From positions 1,209,237 to 1,273,236 of the forward strand of contig JAHCID010000001.1 in the NCBI GenBank assembly GCA_026129405.1: a stretch of 64,000 bases of DNA. Reading direction: 5' to 3'. Source of the stretch: a bacterium (GTDB lineage: Bacteria > Desulfobacterota > Binatia > DP-6). The notes beneath the pieces were generated by a model. That model had not been told where the DNA came from, searched no databases, and saw nothing but the letters and a program-made list of their open reading frames with translations. This document shows, piece after piece, positions 1 to 8,756 of this stretch; the first letter of the stretch is position 1, and each line of letters begins with the position of its first letter. The position numbers and the translations under genes are program-made.

Positions 1-2199
1 GACCAGCAGGCTCGCGAGGAGATCGGGCCGCCGCAGGAGCGGGCTGTCCCACGGGTACGCGCTGCCGATGGTGACGTGGTTGCCGCCACCGGTGCCGCTG
101 TGACGCCCGTCGACCATGAACTTCTCGGTGCCGAGACGAGTGAGGCGCGCCTCCTCGTAGAGCCCGACGACGTGCTCCTCGAGCTCGCCCCAGTGGTCGG
201 CGGGATGGATGTTCACCTCGAGGACGCCGGGGTCGGGCGTCACCTCGAGCTTGCGGATGCGGAAGTCGTGCGGCGGCTGGTAGCCCTCGATCAGCACGCG
301 CATGCCGAGCGTGCGCGCGGTGTCCTCGACCGCGGCGACGAGGTCGAGATACGCCTCGGCCCACGGCGCCGGCGGCATGAAGACGTGCAGGCGGCCGTCG
401 CGCGGCTCGACGCAGAGCGCGGTGCGCAGGAAGCCCGGCGGCAGCGGCTCCATGGCCGGCGCGTCCTTCTTCTCGCCCGGCTTGCGCGACAGCTGGAGCC
501 GCGGCGGCAGCGTGCGGCGCGGCGCCATCGGATCGGTCTCCCATGCGAAGGCGCGCTCGCCCTCCGGCAGCCAGGGCAGCGAGTCGAGCGGCAGGCGCAG
601 GCCCATCGGCGAGTCGCCGGGCAGGAGGTACATGCGCTCGGTGCGCAGGAACCAGCGGCCGGTCTGCCAGCCGACGTGCGAGGTCCAGCCGGTCGGCGCG
701 AGCGGCAGCGCGTAGCCGACGATGCTGCCGAGCCCCTGCTCGAAAACGCGCGCCAGCCGGTCGCGCTCCAGCTTGTCGTCGAGCTTGTGGTCGAGGGGAT
801 CGATGTTCACCGGCAGCCGGCGCTCGCGCGCCATGTAGTACCAGATGTCCTCCCACGCCGGGATGGAGCGCTCGGGCTCGATGCCGAGACGCACCGCGAG
901 CGCGGTGATGAACTGCTCGGCGTGCGCGGCGGTCATGCCGTCGGAGACGCGATCGTCGGCGACCAGCGACTTGTCGGTCCAGATCGGCTCGCCGTCGCGG
1001 CGCCAGTAGCAGCCGAGCGCCCAGCGCGGCAGCGGCTCGCCCGGGTACCACTTGCCCTGGCCGAAGTGCAGCAGCGCGCCGTCCGCGAAGCGGTCGCGCA
1101 GGCGCCGCACGAGGTCGCCGGCGAGGAGGCGCTTGTCGGGCCCGAGCGCGGTGACGTTCCACTCGTCGCCGTCGGGATCGTCGATCGACACGAAGGTCGG
1201 CTCGCCGCCCATGGTGAGGCGCACGTCGCCGGCGGCGAGGCGCGCGTCGACGGCATGTCCGGCGGCGCTGATCGCGGCCCACTGCGCTTCGCTGTAGGGC
1301 AGGGTGACGCGCGGATCCTCGTGGATGCGCTCCACCTTCATCTCGAAGCCGAAGTCGCACTCGAAGTCGCCGCCGACGATGCCGCTGATCGGCGCCGCCG
1401 ACGACGGATCCGGCGTGCAGGCGAGCGGAATGTGTCCCTCGCCCGCGAACAGGCCCGAGGTCGGATCGAGTCCGACCCAGCCCGCGCCGGGCAGGTACAC
1501 CTCGGCCCAGGCGTGCAGGTCGGTGAAGTCGTGGTCGGTGCCCGACGGCCCGTCGAGCGCCTTCTCGTCGGCCTTCAGCTGGATCAGGTAGCCCGACGCG
1601 AAGCGCGCGGCGAGGCCGAGGTGGCGCAGCACCTGGACCAACAGCCAGCCCGAGTCGCGGCACGAGCCCCTGGCGAGGCCGAGCGTCTCCTCGGTCGACT
1701 GGACGCCGGGCTCCATGCGGATGACGTAGCCGATCTCGCGCTGCAGGCGCTGGTTCAGGTCGACGAGGAAGTCGATCGTGCGTCGCGGGGTGCGGTCGAT
1801 CGAGGCGAGCAGCGCCTGGAGGCGCGGCCCCGCCGGCTCGGTCTCGAGGTACGGGCGCAGGTCCTTGGCCTCGGCCTCGGAGTAGCGGAAGGGCGCCTGC
1901 TCCGCCGCGTCTTCGAGGAAGAAGTCGAACGGATCGATCACCGCCATCTCGGCGACGAGATCGACGTCGACGGTGAACTCCTCGACGAGCTCGGGGAAGA
2001 CGACCCGCGCGAGCCAGTTGCTCTGCGGGTCCTGCACCCAGTTGAGGAAGTGCGGCTCGGGCTCGACCTTGATCGAGTAGCTCAGGATGCGCGTGCGCGC
2101 GTGCGGGGCGGGTCGGAGCCGAATCGTCTGAGGGTACAGCTGGACCTGACGGTCGTAGCGGTACCGCGTCGCATGGTGCAGGGCCACGTTGATGGACAT
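1..2199 (-). CDS. DUF2126 / transglutaminase-like large protein (3' end cut by window)
   Basis: Reading leftward from the ATG at 2197-2199, the frame stays open for 733 codons to the window edge, so the C-terminus is missing; full-length family members are about 1100 residues. The N-terminus (MSINVALHHATRYRYDRQVQ) is the bacterial transglutaminase-like N-terminal beta domain. It is followed by a papain-like transglutaminase core with Cys180 (ARGSCRDSG), His229 (DLHAWAEVY) and Asp245 (GLDPTSG) as the expected triad. Beyond about residue 270 comes the DUF2126 region (GEPTFVSIDDPDGDEWN). The family is thought to act as peptidases or amidases, often beside an alpha-E/circularly permuted ATP-grasp gene; the true reaction is unknown. 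No strong Shine-Dalgarno precedes the start. A TTGACA-like promoter lies about 200 bases upstream. Confidence 0.9.
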   Translation of the reverse strand, partial: MSINVALHHATRYRYDRQVQLYPQTIRLRPAPHARTRILSYSIKVEPEPHFLNWVQDPQSNWLARVVFPELVEEFTVDVDLVAEMAVIDPFDFFLEDAAEQAPFRYSEAEAKDLRPYLETEPAGPRLQALLASIDRTPRRTIDFLVDLNQRLQREIGYVIRMEPGVQSTEETLGLARGSCRDSGWLLVQVLRHLGLAARFASGYLIQLKADEKALDGPSGTDHDFTDLHAWAEVYLPGAGWVGLDPTSGLFAGEGHIPLACTPDPSSAAPISGIVGGDFECDFGFEMKVERIHEDPRVTLPYSEAQWAAISAAGHAVDARLAAGDVRLTMGGEPTFVSIDDPDGDEWNVTALGPDKRLLAGDLVRRLRDRFADGALLHFGQGKWYPGEPLPRWALGCYWRRDGEPIWTDKSLVADDRVSDGMTAAHAEQFITALAVRLGIEPERSIPAWEDIWYYMARERRLPVNIDPLDHKLDDKLERDRLARVFEQGLGSIVGYALPLAPTGWTSHVGWQTGRWFLRTERMYLLPGDSPMGLRLPLDSLPWLPEGERAFAWETDPMAPRRTLPPRLQLSRKPGEKKDAPAMEPLPPGFLRTALCVEPRDGRLHVFMPPAPWAEAYLDLVAAVEDTARTLGMRVLIEGYQPPHDFRIRKLEVTPDPGVLEVNIHPADHWGELEEHVVGLYEEARLTRLGTEKFMVDGRHSGTGGGNHVTIGSAYPWDSPLLRRPDLLASLLV

Positions 2200-2395
2200 C
2201 GGCGTCTCCGCAGATCCGCCGCGCTCGGCCGGCCCCCCGACCGGGGACGAGCGCTGGATCCGTCGGTGCCGCGTCGCGCCCTTCGGCGCGAGCGCGGCTG
2301 CAGGGCGCGCACGCTCACGGGAGCGGGAGCCGAGTAGGCGATGGGGCTCGCCGTCGCGGCGTGCGGCGCCGGGAAGGGATGCACAGCGACTCGCG

Positions 2396-2425
2396 ACCCT
2401 ACGGAACGGCGCGTTACCCTGTCAA
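2396..2425 (-). promoter_or_regulatory. Candidate sigma70-type promoter upstream of the DUF2126 gene
   Basis: On the minus strand a perfect TTGACA (2425-2420) is followed after 18 bases by TAGGGT (2401-2396). The same 11-mer TTGACAGGGTA, with the same 18-base spacing, lies upstream of lrp-gltBD near 20371. The long leader (about 190 bases) weakens the assignment to the DUF2126 gene. Confidence 0.35.
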
Positions 2426-2486
2426 GGTTGGGTTCGTGCACCGAGGCGGGTTGTCGGCGGCGCCGGTGCCGCGCTACAGCCCGGCC

Positions 2487-3554
2487 ATGCCCTACCGCGT
2501 GATCCAGTGGTCGACCGGCAACGTCGGCAAGCTCGCGCTGCGCGCGATCATCAATCACCCCGAGCTGGAGCTGGTCGGGCTGTGGGTGTCGAGCGACGCC
2601 AAGGCCGGGCGCGACGCCGGTGAGATCGCGGGTCTGGCGCCGGTCGGCGTGCGCGCCACCACCGACGCGGAGGCCTTGCTCGCGCAGGACGCCGACTGCG
2701 TCTGCTACACGGCGACCGCGGATCTGCGGCCGGCCGAGGCGATCGAGGACATCTGCCGCATCCTGCGCGCGGGAAAGAACGTGGTGTCGTCCTCGTTCGT
2801 CCCCCTCGTCTATCCGCCGGCGGCGCCCGCGGACATGGTGGAGCAGCTCGAGCAGGCGTGCCGCGACGGCAACACCTCCTGCTACACGTCCGGCATCGAT
2901 CCGGGCTTCGCGAACGACGCGCTGCCGCTGCTCCTCATGAGCGCCTGCGAGCGCGTCGACTCGGTGCGGGTCATGGAGATCGTCAACTACGACACCTACG
3001 ACCAGCCGACCGTCCTCTTCGAGACGATGGGTTTCGCGAAGCCCCTCGATCACACCCCGTTGCTGTTGATCCCCGGCGTCCTCACGCTGGCCTGGGGCTC
3101 GGTGGTGAAGATCCTCGCCGCCGGGCTCGGGGTCGAGGTCGAGGAGATACGGGAGATCTACGAGAAGATCCCGACCGAGCGCGCCTTCGACATTCGCCCC
3201 GGCCACGTTCCGGCCGGCACGATGGCGGCGCTGCGTTTCGAGGTGCAGGGCCTCGTCGGCGGCAGGCCGCGCATCGTCCTGGAGCACGTCACGCGCCTGC
3301 GCGACGACCTGGCGCCGGACTGGCCGCAGCCGGTCGGCGACAGCCGCGGATGCTACCGGGTCGTCGTCGAGGGCTCGCCCCGCTTCGTCTGCGATCTCGC
3401 CTTCGAGGGCGAGGACGGCGATCACAACACCGGCGGTCTGGTGGCGACGGCGCTCCGTCTCCTCAACGCCATTCCGGCGGTATGTGCCGCCCGGCCGGGG
3501 CTCCTCTCGCCGCTCGACTTGCCGCTTTACACGGCGCGCGGCCTGATGGTGTGA
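2487..3554 (+). CDS. NAD(P)-binding dihydrodipicolinate reductase-like / amine dehydrogenase-family oxidoreductase
   Basis: A 355-residue protein starting at MPYRVIQWSTGNVGK; the upstream in-frame extension from 2361 looks non-coding. The N-terminus carries a Rossmann nucleotide-binding loop (STGNVGKLALR) typical of the dihydrodipicolinate reductase N-terminal superfamily. The overall architecture resembles the family that includes 2,4-diaminopentanoate dehydrogenase and many uncharacterised actinobacterial and delta-proteobacterial homologues. Substrate cannot be read from sequence; a true DapB role is unlikely because length and C-terminus differ from DapB. It is divergent from the DUF2126 gene and followed 60 bases later by an XRE regulator, which may control it. 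Confidence 0.8.
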   Translation: MPYRVIQWSTGNVGKLALRAIINHPELELVGLWVSSDAKAGRDAGEIAGLAPVGVRATTDAEALLAQDADCVCYTATADLRPAEAIEDICRILRAGKNVVSSSFVPLVYPPAAPADMVEQLEQACRDGNTSCYTSGIDPGFANDALPLLLMSACERVDSVRVMEIVNYDTYDQPTVLFETMGFAKPLDHTPLLLIPGVLTLAWGSVVKILAAGLGVEVEEIREIYEKIPTERAFDIRPGHVPAGTMAALRFEVQGLVGGRPRIVLEHVTRLRDDLAPDWPQPVGDSRGCYRVVVEGSPRFVCDLAFEGEDGDHNTGGLVATALRLLNAIPAVCAARPGLLSPLDLPLYTARGLMV

Positions 3555-3614
3555 GATACCCCATTCCCTTGTAATCGGCCGTGGGTTTTGACACTCCCCT
3601 CTTTAGGTAGGGAC

Positions 3615-4070
3615 GTGTCGTTCGATGCACTGCGGCCGGAGGTTCCGGCGTTCGACTGGAGTGCCTGGCTCCGCGCGCTGGGCAGCCGGGTGCGACGTGT
3701 CCGCACCTCCCTGGGAATGTCCCAGGAGACGCTCGGCCGATTGGCCGGGTGCAGCCAGGGGGCGATCAGCCGGCTCGAGCAGGGCGTCGCCCGCCACACG
3801 CCGATGCTGGTCGTCGCACGGGTCGAGCGCGCCCTGCGCGCCGAGCTGGAGCGGCTCGCGGGCGACGACCTCGGTGCCGACGAGCGCCAGCTGCTCGAGC
3901 GCGGCATCCTCACCGATCCGGTCCCGATCTACGACGCCGTGGCGATGGCCGCAGGCGCCGATCCGCTCCTCGTGCGCGTGCTGACGGCGTGGCGCAGCCT
4001 GCCGCCGGAGCGCCGTCCCGCCTTCATCGTCGCGCTGCGCTCGGCCGCCGAAGCGCTGCGCAACGGCTGA
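3615..4070 (+). CDS. XRE-family helix-turn-helix transcriptional regulator
   Basis: A 151-residue protein with a Cro/C1-type HTH near residues 20-75 (RRVRTSLGMSQETLGRLAG, then CSQGAISRLEQG). This is the canonical fold in which 'SQ..LA' and 'S...IS.LE' mark the two DNA-binding helices. The C-terminal half has no recognisable ligand domain. The start is taken as GTG at 3615 because AGG (3605-3607) lies seven bases upstream; an in-frame TTG at 3588 would add nine residues. A TTGACA hexamer at 3588-3593 is too close to the start for a normal -10, but could belong to a site bound by the regulator. Target unknown; the preceding oxidoreductase is the nearest candidate. Confidence 0.85.
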   Translation: MSFDALRPEVPAFDWSAWLRALGSRVRRVRTSLGMSQETLGRLAGCSQGAISRLEQGVARHTPMLVVARVERALRAELERLAGDDLGADERQLLERGILTDPVPIYDAVAMAAGADPLLVRVLTAWRSLPPERRPAFIVALRSAAEALRNG

Positions 4071-4313
4071 CGCGCGCGCCGCTCGCCCCCATAGCCGCCG
4101 GCGGCACGCCGCATGCCGGATGCGGCATCGGTCGCCCGGAGTCGACCAGCGCCGGGGCACGGACGGCGTCAGGGCAGCGCCGCCTCGGCATCCTCCTGAC
4201 GGCGGCGCGCGACGGAATCCACGTCCGCACGACGCGCACTCGCGGCACGGGGATTGTTACGCGACCGAACGATGGCGCGCCCCGGGCGGGGTGCCCCGGG
4301 GAGGTGTCGTCGG

Positions 4314-4649
4314 ATGTTCGTCGACTTCGAGATCACCACCGAGGATCGGATCGAGCGACTGAGCGCGGCGCTCGCTGCGCTGGCGGCGCTCGATCAGGAG
4401 CCGCAGGAACGCCTCGACCGCGCCCTCTCGCTGTTCCGGCGCGCCTTCAAGGGCGAGCCGCCCGCGGGGCCCGTGTGCGACGCCTTCCGCCGCATCTGGG
4501 TCGCGATCGGCGACCCGCCGTACGGCACCTGGCCCGGCGCCCATCTCGCGACGCTGTCTCCCGAGGAGCAGCAGGCGATCGTGGCGGGCCTCGTGGAGCT
4601 GTACGCGGCGGTCGTCCGCGAGGCCGGCGTCGCGCGTGCGGCGGCCTGA
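4314..4649 (+). CDS. Hypothetical protein, helical, 111 residues
   Basis: Start chosen at ATG 4314 (MFVDFEITTEDRIERL), preceded by GGGGAGGTG at good spacing; the longer frame from 4254 is low-complexity and unlikely. The protein is rich in Ala, Leu and Glu, predicted largely alpha-helical, with no membrane span or signal peptide. I recognise no family. It sits between the XRE gene and a short putative membrane peptide, all on the plus strand. Confidence 0.6.
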   Translation: MFVDFEITTEDRIERLSAALAALAALDQEPQERLDRALSLFRRAFKGEPPAGPVCDAFRRIWVAIGDPPYGTWPGAHLATLSPEEQQAIVAGLVELYAAVVREAGVARAAA

Positions 4650-4659
4650 CGACACAGCG

Positions 4660-4887
4660 ATGCGCCTCGACGCGTCCGCACGGGCGATGTCGGCGAACGG
4701 GCACGGCGCCGCGGCGCGGCCGGCGCGCGGAGGGGGACTCCGCCTCCTGGAACGCCCGACCGGCGGCATGCGCGTCGTCTACGAGGTGGTTCGCGTCCTG
4801 CTCATCGCCGCTGCCCTCGCCGGCGCGGCGCAGCCGTTCATGCATCAGGCCGGGTTCCCCGACCCCCTCGACGTCACCTTGCGCTGA
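4660..4887 (+). CDS. Possible small single-span membrane protein, 75 residues
   Basis: Frame from ATG 4660 (alternative ATG 4687). The first 35 residues are low-complexity; residues about 37-58 form one hydrophobic segment (VVYEVVRVLLIAAALAGAA) followed by a short polar tail (QPFMHQAGFPDPLDVTLR). No Shine-Dalgarno is convincing and I recognise no homologue. It is the only sensible use of the strand between the preceding hypothetical gene and the methyltransferase. Confidence 0.35.
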   Translation: MRLDASARAMSANGHGAAARPARGGGLRLLERPTGGMRVVYEVVRVLLIAAALAGAAQPFMHQAGFPDPLDVTLR

Positions 4888-4902
4888 GCGCGGCTGGCCC
4901 TC

Positions 4903-6231
4903 ATGGGCTCGGCTGTGTCAGAACCTCGGCGCCCCATGGCCGACGCGCAGCCGTCCGCGGCGCCCGAGACCCTCGCCTACCTGCGCGACGGGGCCGGTGC
5001 CGGCATCGATGCGGTGGACGCCTCGAGCCTCGTCTACGGCCCGGACGGCCGCCCGGCCCGCCTCGGCAAGGAGGGCTTCGAGCACCTCGTGCGCAAGCTC
5101 GAGATACTGCGCTGGCTCGAGCGCTTGCCGGTGGAGAGCTTCCTCGAGGTGGGCGCCGGTCTCGACCACGTCCCGTGCCTCGTCCGCGAGCGCCACGGGG
5201 CCGACGCCTACTACGCCGACGTCAACCACGCCGTGACCCTGCCGGGCGGCACCGAGCGCCTGGGCAAGCTCGACCACGGCGTCACGCTCGACGTCAGCCG
5301 CCTGCCGTTCGCGGACGACTCCTTCGACGTGGTCCTCGCCTCGGAGGTGCTCGAGCACCTCGTGCGCCCGGTGGAGGCGCTCGCCGAGCTGGTGCGCGTC
5401 GCGCGCCGCGCGGTGGTGATGACCAGCCTCGAGGCGCTCGCCCCCGGCCGCCTGGCCCGCCTGCTGGCACACCTGCGCATCGACACCCGCGTGCCGCACG
5501 TCGAGCGCAACTTCTTTCTCGCGCGCGAGTTCCACGCCTTCTTCGGCGCCGACCTGCGGCACGAGGCGCTGTTCTCGTACCTCGACGCGCCCGCGAGCCC
5601 GTTCTGGCCGCGTGCCTGGATCGACGCCGCCTTCGCGGCGATCCAGGACGTCGACGCGCTGGTGGCGGCCCTCGTGCGCGCCGCGACGCCGCGCCCGCAC
5701 GGACCCGGCACGATGGGCATCCTGCTGGTGAAGGTGCAGCCGGGCACGACGCTGCGTCCGCCGCTCGACGCCGATGCGGAGCGGGCGCTGGCGCGCTGGC
5801 TCATCGGCACCGAGGCGGAGCTGGAGCGGGAGTCGTACGAGCTTCTCGCCTCGCACGCGGCGTGGACGCTGCGTCCCGAGCTGCGACCGGCGACCCCGCC
5901 GCCGGCGCCGGACCGTCGGGTCGCGGCGGCGCTCCTGGGGTGCCTGCGCTGCCCCGACTGCCGCGGCCCGCTCGCGCCCGCGCCGATGGCGCTGCGCTGT
6001 GCGCCCTGCGGCACGGCGTTCCCGACCGAGCAGGGCGTGCCGATCCTCTTCCCGACCCGTGCGCACGACGGGCTCGACGAGGCGGTCCGGCGCCTGTGCG
6101 GCGACGACGCGGCGCGGGCCCGCGTCGTGCGCCGGCTCGCGGCCCGGCTGCGGCGCAACGAGCGGCCGCCGGGGGTGCTGCGCCGGGCGTTCTGGGGGCT
6201 CGACCGGCTCGTCGTGCGGGCCGCCGGATGA
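4903..6231 (+). CDS. Class I SAM-dependent methyltransferase with C-terminal zinc-ribbon (Trm112-like) domain
   Basis: A 442-residue protein. Around residues 75-170 lies a Rossmann methyltransferase core: motif I SFLEVGAGLD, then the post-II segment LPFADDSFDVVLASEVLEHL, which is diagnostic for the Methyltransf_11/UbiE-like group. The C-terminal part (about 335-395) holds two CxxC knuckles (CLRCPDC, then CAPCGTAF) followed by GVPILFP, the hallmark of Trm112-like domains often fused to or paired with methyltransferases. ATG 4903 is used; ATG 4936 is also possible. The last base pairs overlap the MFS gene start (ATGA), so the two are probably co-translated. Substrate unknown; a lipid or small metabolite exported by the MFS partner is one guess. 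Confidence 0.8.
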   Translation: MGSAVSEPRRPMADAQPSAAPETLAYLRDGAGAGIDAVDASSLVYGPDGRPARLGKEGFEHLVRKLEILRWLERLPVESFLEVGAGLDHVPCLVRERHGADAYYADVNHAVTLPGGTERLGKLDHGVTLDVSRLPFADDSFDVVLASEVLEHLVRPVEALAELVRVARRAVVMTSLEALAPGRLARLLAHLRIDTRVPHVERNFFLAREFHAFFGADLRHEALFSYLDAPASPFWPRAWIDAAFAAIQDVDALVAALVRAATPRPHGPGTMGILLVKVQPGTTLRPPLDADAERALARWLIGTEAELERESYELLASHAAWTLRPELRPATPPPAPDRRVAAALLGCLRCPDCRGPLAPAPMALRCAPCGTAFPTEQGVPILFPTRAHDGLDEAVRRLCGDDAARARVVRRLAARLRRNERPPGVLRRAFWGLDRLVVRAAG

Positions 6232-7763
6232 CCCCGGATCGGCGCTATGCCCGCTACGTCCTCGGCATCCTCGTCCTCGTCTACGTCTTCAACTTCCTCG
6301 ATCGGCAGATCCTCGCGATCCTGGCCGAGCGCATCCGCGCCGACCTCGGTATCTCCGACGCGCAGCTCGGGTTCCTCTACGGGACCGCGTTCGCGGTGTT
6401 CTACGCCGTCTTCGGCATCCCGCTCGGGCGACTGGCCGATACCTGGGACCGGCGGCGGCTGATCGCCGTCGGGCTCGCCGCCTGGAGCGGCATGACGATG
6501 CTCTCGGGCTTCGCGCGCACGTTCGGGCAGCTGGCCGCGGCGCGCATCGGCGTCGGGGTGGGCGAGGCGAGCGCGGCGCCCGCCGCCTACTCGCTGCTCT
6601 CGGACTGGTTCCCTCCCGAGCGGCGCGCCACCGCGCTCGCGATCTACTCGAGCGGCATCTACATCGGCGCGGGCCTCGGTCTCGGCATCGGCGGCCTCGT
6701 GGTCGACCGCTGGGACGCCGCCTGGGGCGGCGGACCGACGCCCTTCGGGCTGCGGGGCTGGCAGGTCGCGTTCCTCGTCGTCGGGCTGCCCGGGCTTCTG
6801 CTCGCGGGCTGGGTGGCGACGCTGCGCGAGCCGCTGCGGGGGCAGGGCGAAGGGATCGTCGTGCCGCCGCATCCGCATCCGTTCCGTGCCTGCGGCGAGG
6901 AGCTGCTCGCGGTGCTGCCGCCCTTCACGCTGCTCACGATGGCGCGGCTCGGCGGGCGGGCGCTCGCCGTGAATCTCGCCGTCGCCGTCCTCGTCACCGC
7001 CGCGGCGTGGGGCCTCGTCGCCTGGCTCGGGACGCCGGCGCAATGGCTGGCGCTCGGCGTCGGCGTCTATGCCGGCGTCTCCTGGCTCCAGGCCCTCGCG
7101 CGCCGCGATCGGCCGACGTTCGCGCTGCTCACGCGCACGCCGTCGCTCGTCCTCGCCGGCCTCGGCTTCGCGCTGCTCGCCTTCGTCGGCTACGCGCTCG
7201 GCTTCTGGCTACCGGCGTTCTTCATGCGCGTGCACGGGCTCGACGCGGCCCGCGCGGGGCTCGTCCTCGGCGGTGCGGCCGCCGCCGGCGGCTGGCTCGG
7301 CACGACCCTGGGCGGGCTGTGGGCCGATCGGCTTCGCCGTCGCTGGCCGGCGGGACGGCTCCACGTCGGTGTCGCCTGCGGGCTCCTCGGCGCGCCGCTC
7401 GCCGCCTGGATGCTGACGACGGAGCATACGACGCTCGGCCTCGTGCTGAGCTTCTTCGCCACCGCCGCATCGAGCCTGTGGATCGGGCCGGGCGCGACGA
7501 CCGTGCAGGACCTCGTCATGCCGCGCATGCGCGGCACGGCGTCGGCGGCCTATCTGATGGTCGTCACCTTCATCGGTCTGGCGCTCGGGCCCTACGTCGT
7601 CGGCCGGCTGAGCGTCGCGACCGGCGACCTGCGGACCGCGCTGCTGCTCGCGCTCGTCGCCGGCCTGCTCGGTGCAGCCTGCCTCGCCGCAGCGGCGCGC
7701 CACCTCGCGGCCGACGAGGCGACGCGGCTCGCCCGCGCCCGCGCCGCCGGCGAGCCGCACTGA
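6228..7763 (+). CDS. Major facilitator superfamily transporter
   Basis: A 511-residue polytopic inner-membrane protein with about 12 hydrophobic segments. It begins RYARYVLGILVLVYVFNFLD, and motif A is visible between TM2 and TM3 (GIPLGRLADTWDRRRLI). The 'FLDRQILAIL' start and 'PAAYSLLSDWFPPERRATAL' segment match the spinster/ACS-type MFS families that move organic anions or lipids. The ATG overlaps the stop of the methyltransferase by ATGA, arguing for coupled translation. Substrate not identifiable. It converges on the enoyl-CoA hydratase gene. Confidence 0.88.
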   Translation: MTPDRRYARYVLGILVLVYVFNFLDRQILAILAERIRADLGISDAQLGFLYGTAFAVFYAVFGIPLGRLADTWDRRRLIAVGLAAWSGMTMLSGFARTFGQLAAARIGVGVGEASAAPAAYSLLSDWFPPERRATALAIYSSGIYIGAGLGLGIGGLVVDRWDAAWGGGPTPFGLRGWQVAFLVVGLPGLLLAGWVATLREPLRGQGEGIVVPPHPHPFRACGEELLAVLPPFTLLTMARLGGRALAVNLAVAVLVTAAAWGLVAWLGTPAQWLALGVGVYAGVSWLQALARRDRPTFALLTRTPSLVLAGLGFALLAFVGYALGFWLPAFFMRVHGLDAARAGLVLGGAAAAGGWLGTTLGGLWADRLRRRWPAGRLHVGVACGLLGAPLAAWMLTTEHTTLGLVLSFFATAASSLWIGPGATTVQDLVMPRMRGTASAAYLMVVTFIGLALGPYVVGRLSVATGDLRTALLLALVAGLLGAACLAAAARHLAADEATRLARARAAGEPH

Positions 7764-7820
7764 CGGCCGGCGCCGGCGCCGGACCGTCGGTGCACCGCCG
7801 GCCGGCCTCCGGAGACGGCG

Positions 7821-8657
7821 TCAGGCCTCGGTCTCGCCGATGCGGCGGAAGCGCGGCGGCCGCTTCTCGAGAAACGACACGACGCCCTCGCGGAAGTCGG
7901 GCCGATTGAAGCTGTCGAGCATGAGGCGGATCGCCTCCTTCTCGGCCGGGCCGAGCTCGCTCTCCCAGTGCTGCCAGACCTGCCGCTTCATGACCGCCAT
8001 CGACGCGGGCGAGCAATTGGCGGCCAGGTCGGCGACGTAGGCGCGCGTTGCCGCAAGCAGCTCGTCGTGCGGCACGACGCGGTTGACGAGCCCGATGCGC
8101 GCCGCCTCCTCGGCGTCGACGCGGCGGGCGGAGAAGAGGAGATCGAGCGCGTGCGCGGTGCCGACGACGCGCGGCAGCAGCCAGCTGACGCCCCACTCGG
8201 CGATCAGCCCGCGACGCGAAAAGGCGGTGGTGAAGGTGGCGCGGTCGGAGGCGAAGCGGAGGTCGCAGGCCAGCACGATCGGGATCGCCATGCCGGCGAC
8301 CGGGCCGTTGATCGCCGCGATCACCGGCTTCCGCACCGAGATCACGTAGGTGTAGGTGCCGCGGAACGACGCTCCGGCCTCCGGGTCGCCGGGGTCGGCG
8401 GCGAGCTCGGCGGAGGGATCGGCCGGTGCCTGGCCCTCGGTCATGCTGCGCAGGTCGTTCAGATCGGCCCCCGCACAGAAGCCGCGGCCGGCGCCGGTGA
8501 TCACGATGCCGACGACGCGCGGGTCGTTCTCGGCCGCCGCCAGCGCATGCTTCACCTCGGCGCCCATGCGCATCGTCCATGCGTTCAGCGCCTGCGGGCG
8601 GTGGAGCGTGATGGTGGCGACCGGGTCGTCCACCGCGTACTCGATCTCCTGATACAT
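7821..8657 (-). CDS. Enoyl-CoA hydratase/isomerase (crotonase) family protein
   Basis: A 278-residue crotonase. Starts at ATG 8657 (MYQEIEYAVDDPVATITLHR) with a GGAGG ribosome site nine bases upstream; the much longer open frame beyond is antisense noise. The two oxyanion-hole segments are clear: GRGFCAGADLNDL and AINGPVAGMAIPIVLACD. The 'LARGF' trimerisation end and IGLVNRVVPHDEL are typical of soluble enoyl-CoA hydratases in fatty-acid or carnitine-type acyl-CoA metabolism. The active-site acid near GVSWLLPRVVG suggests hydratase or isomerase activity, but the acyl-CoA substrate cannot be told. It is divergent from the carboxylesterase gene, with about 100 bases between. Confidence 0.9.
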   Translation of the reverse strand: MYQEIEYAVDDPVATITLHRPQALNAWTMRMGAEVKHALAAAENDPRVVGIVITGAGRGFCAGADLNDLRSMTEGQAPADPSAELAADPGDPEAGASFRGTYTYVISVRKPVIAAINGPVAGMAIPIVLACDLRFASDRATFTTAFSRRGLIAEWGVSWLLPRVVGTAHALDLLFSARRVDAEEAARIGLVNRVVPHDELLAATRAYVADLAANCSPASMAVMKRQVWQHWESELGPAEKEAIRLMLDSFNRPDFREGVVSFLEKRPPRFRRIGETEA

Positions 8658-8710
8658 CCGACGAACCTCCGTCGCGCCGAGTACCAGAGGCGTCGCATCG
8701 AGGACAACGC

Positions 8711-8736
8711 GCGGCTGGCGGCTGGCGGCTGGCGGC
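8711..8736. repeat. Heptanucleotide tandem repeat GCGGCTG, about 3.7 copies
   Basis: Three exact copies of GCGGCTG (8711-8731) and a partial fourth lie in the short divergent region between the enoyl-CoA hydratase and carboxylesterase starts. It is outside coding sequence, so slippage could change promoter spacing. Confidence 0.7.
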
Positions 8737-8756
8737 GCGGCGTGCGACACGGGCGC

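Noticed and set aside
3588-3593. TTGACA as promoter of the XRE gene
   Set aside because: A -10 at normal spacing would fall on the start codon and no TATAAT-like hexamer is there.
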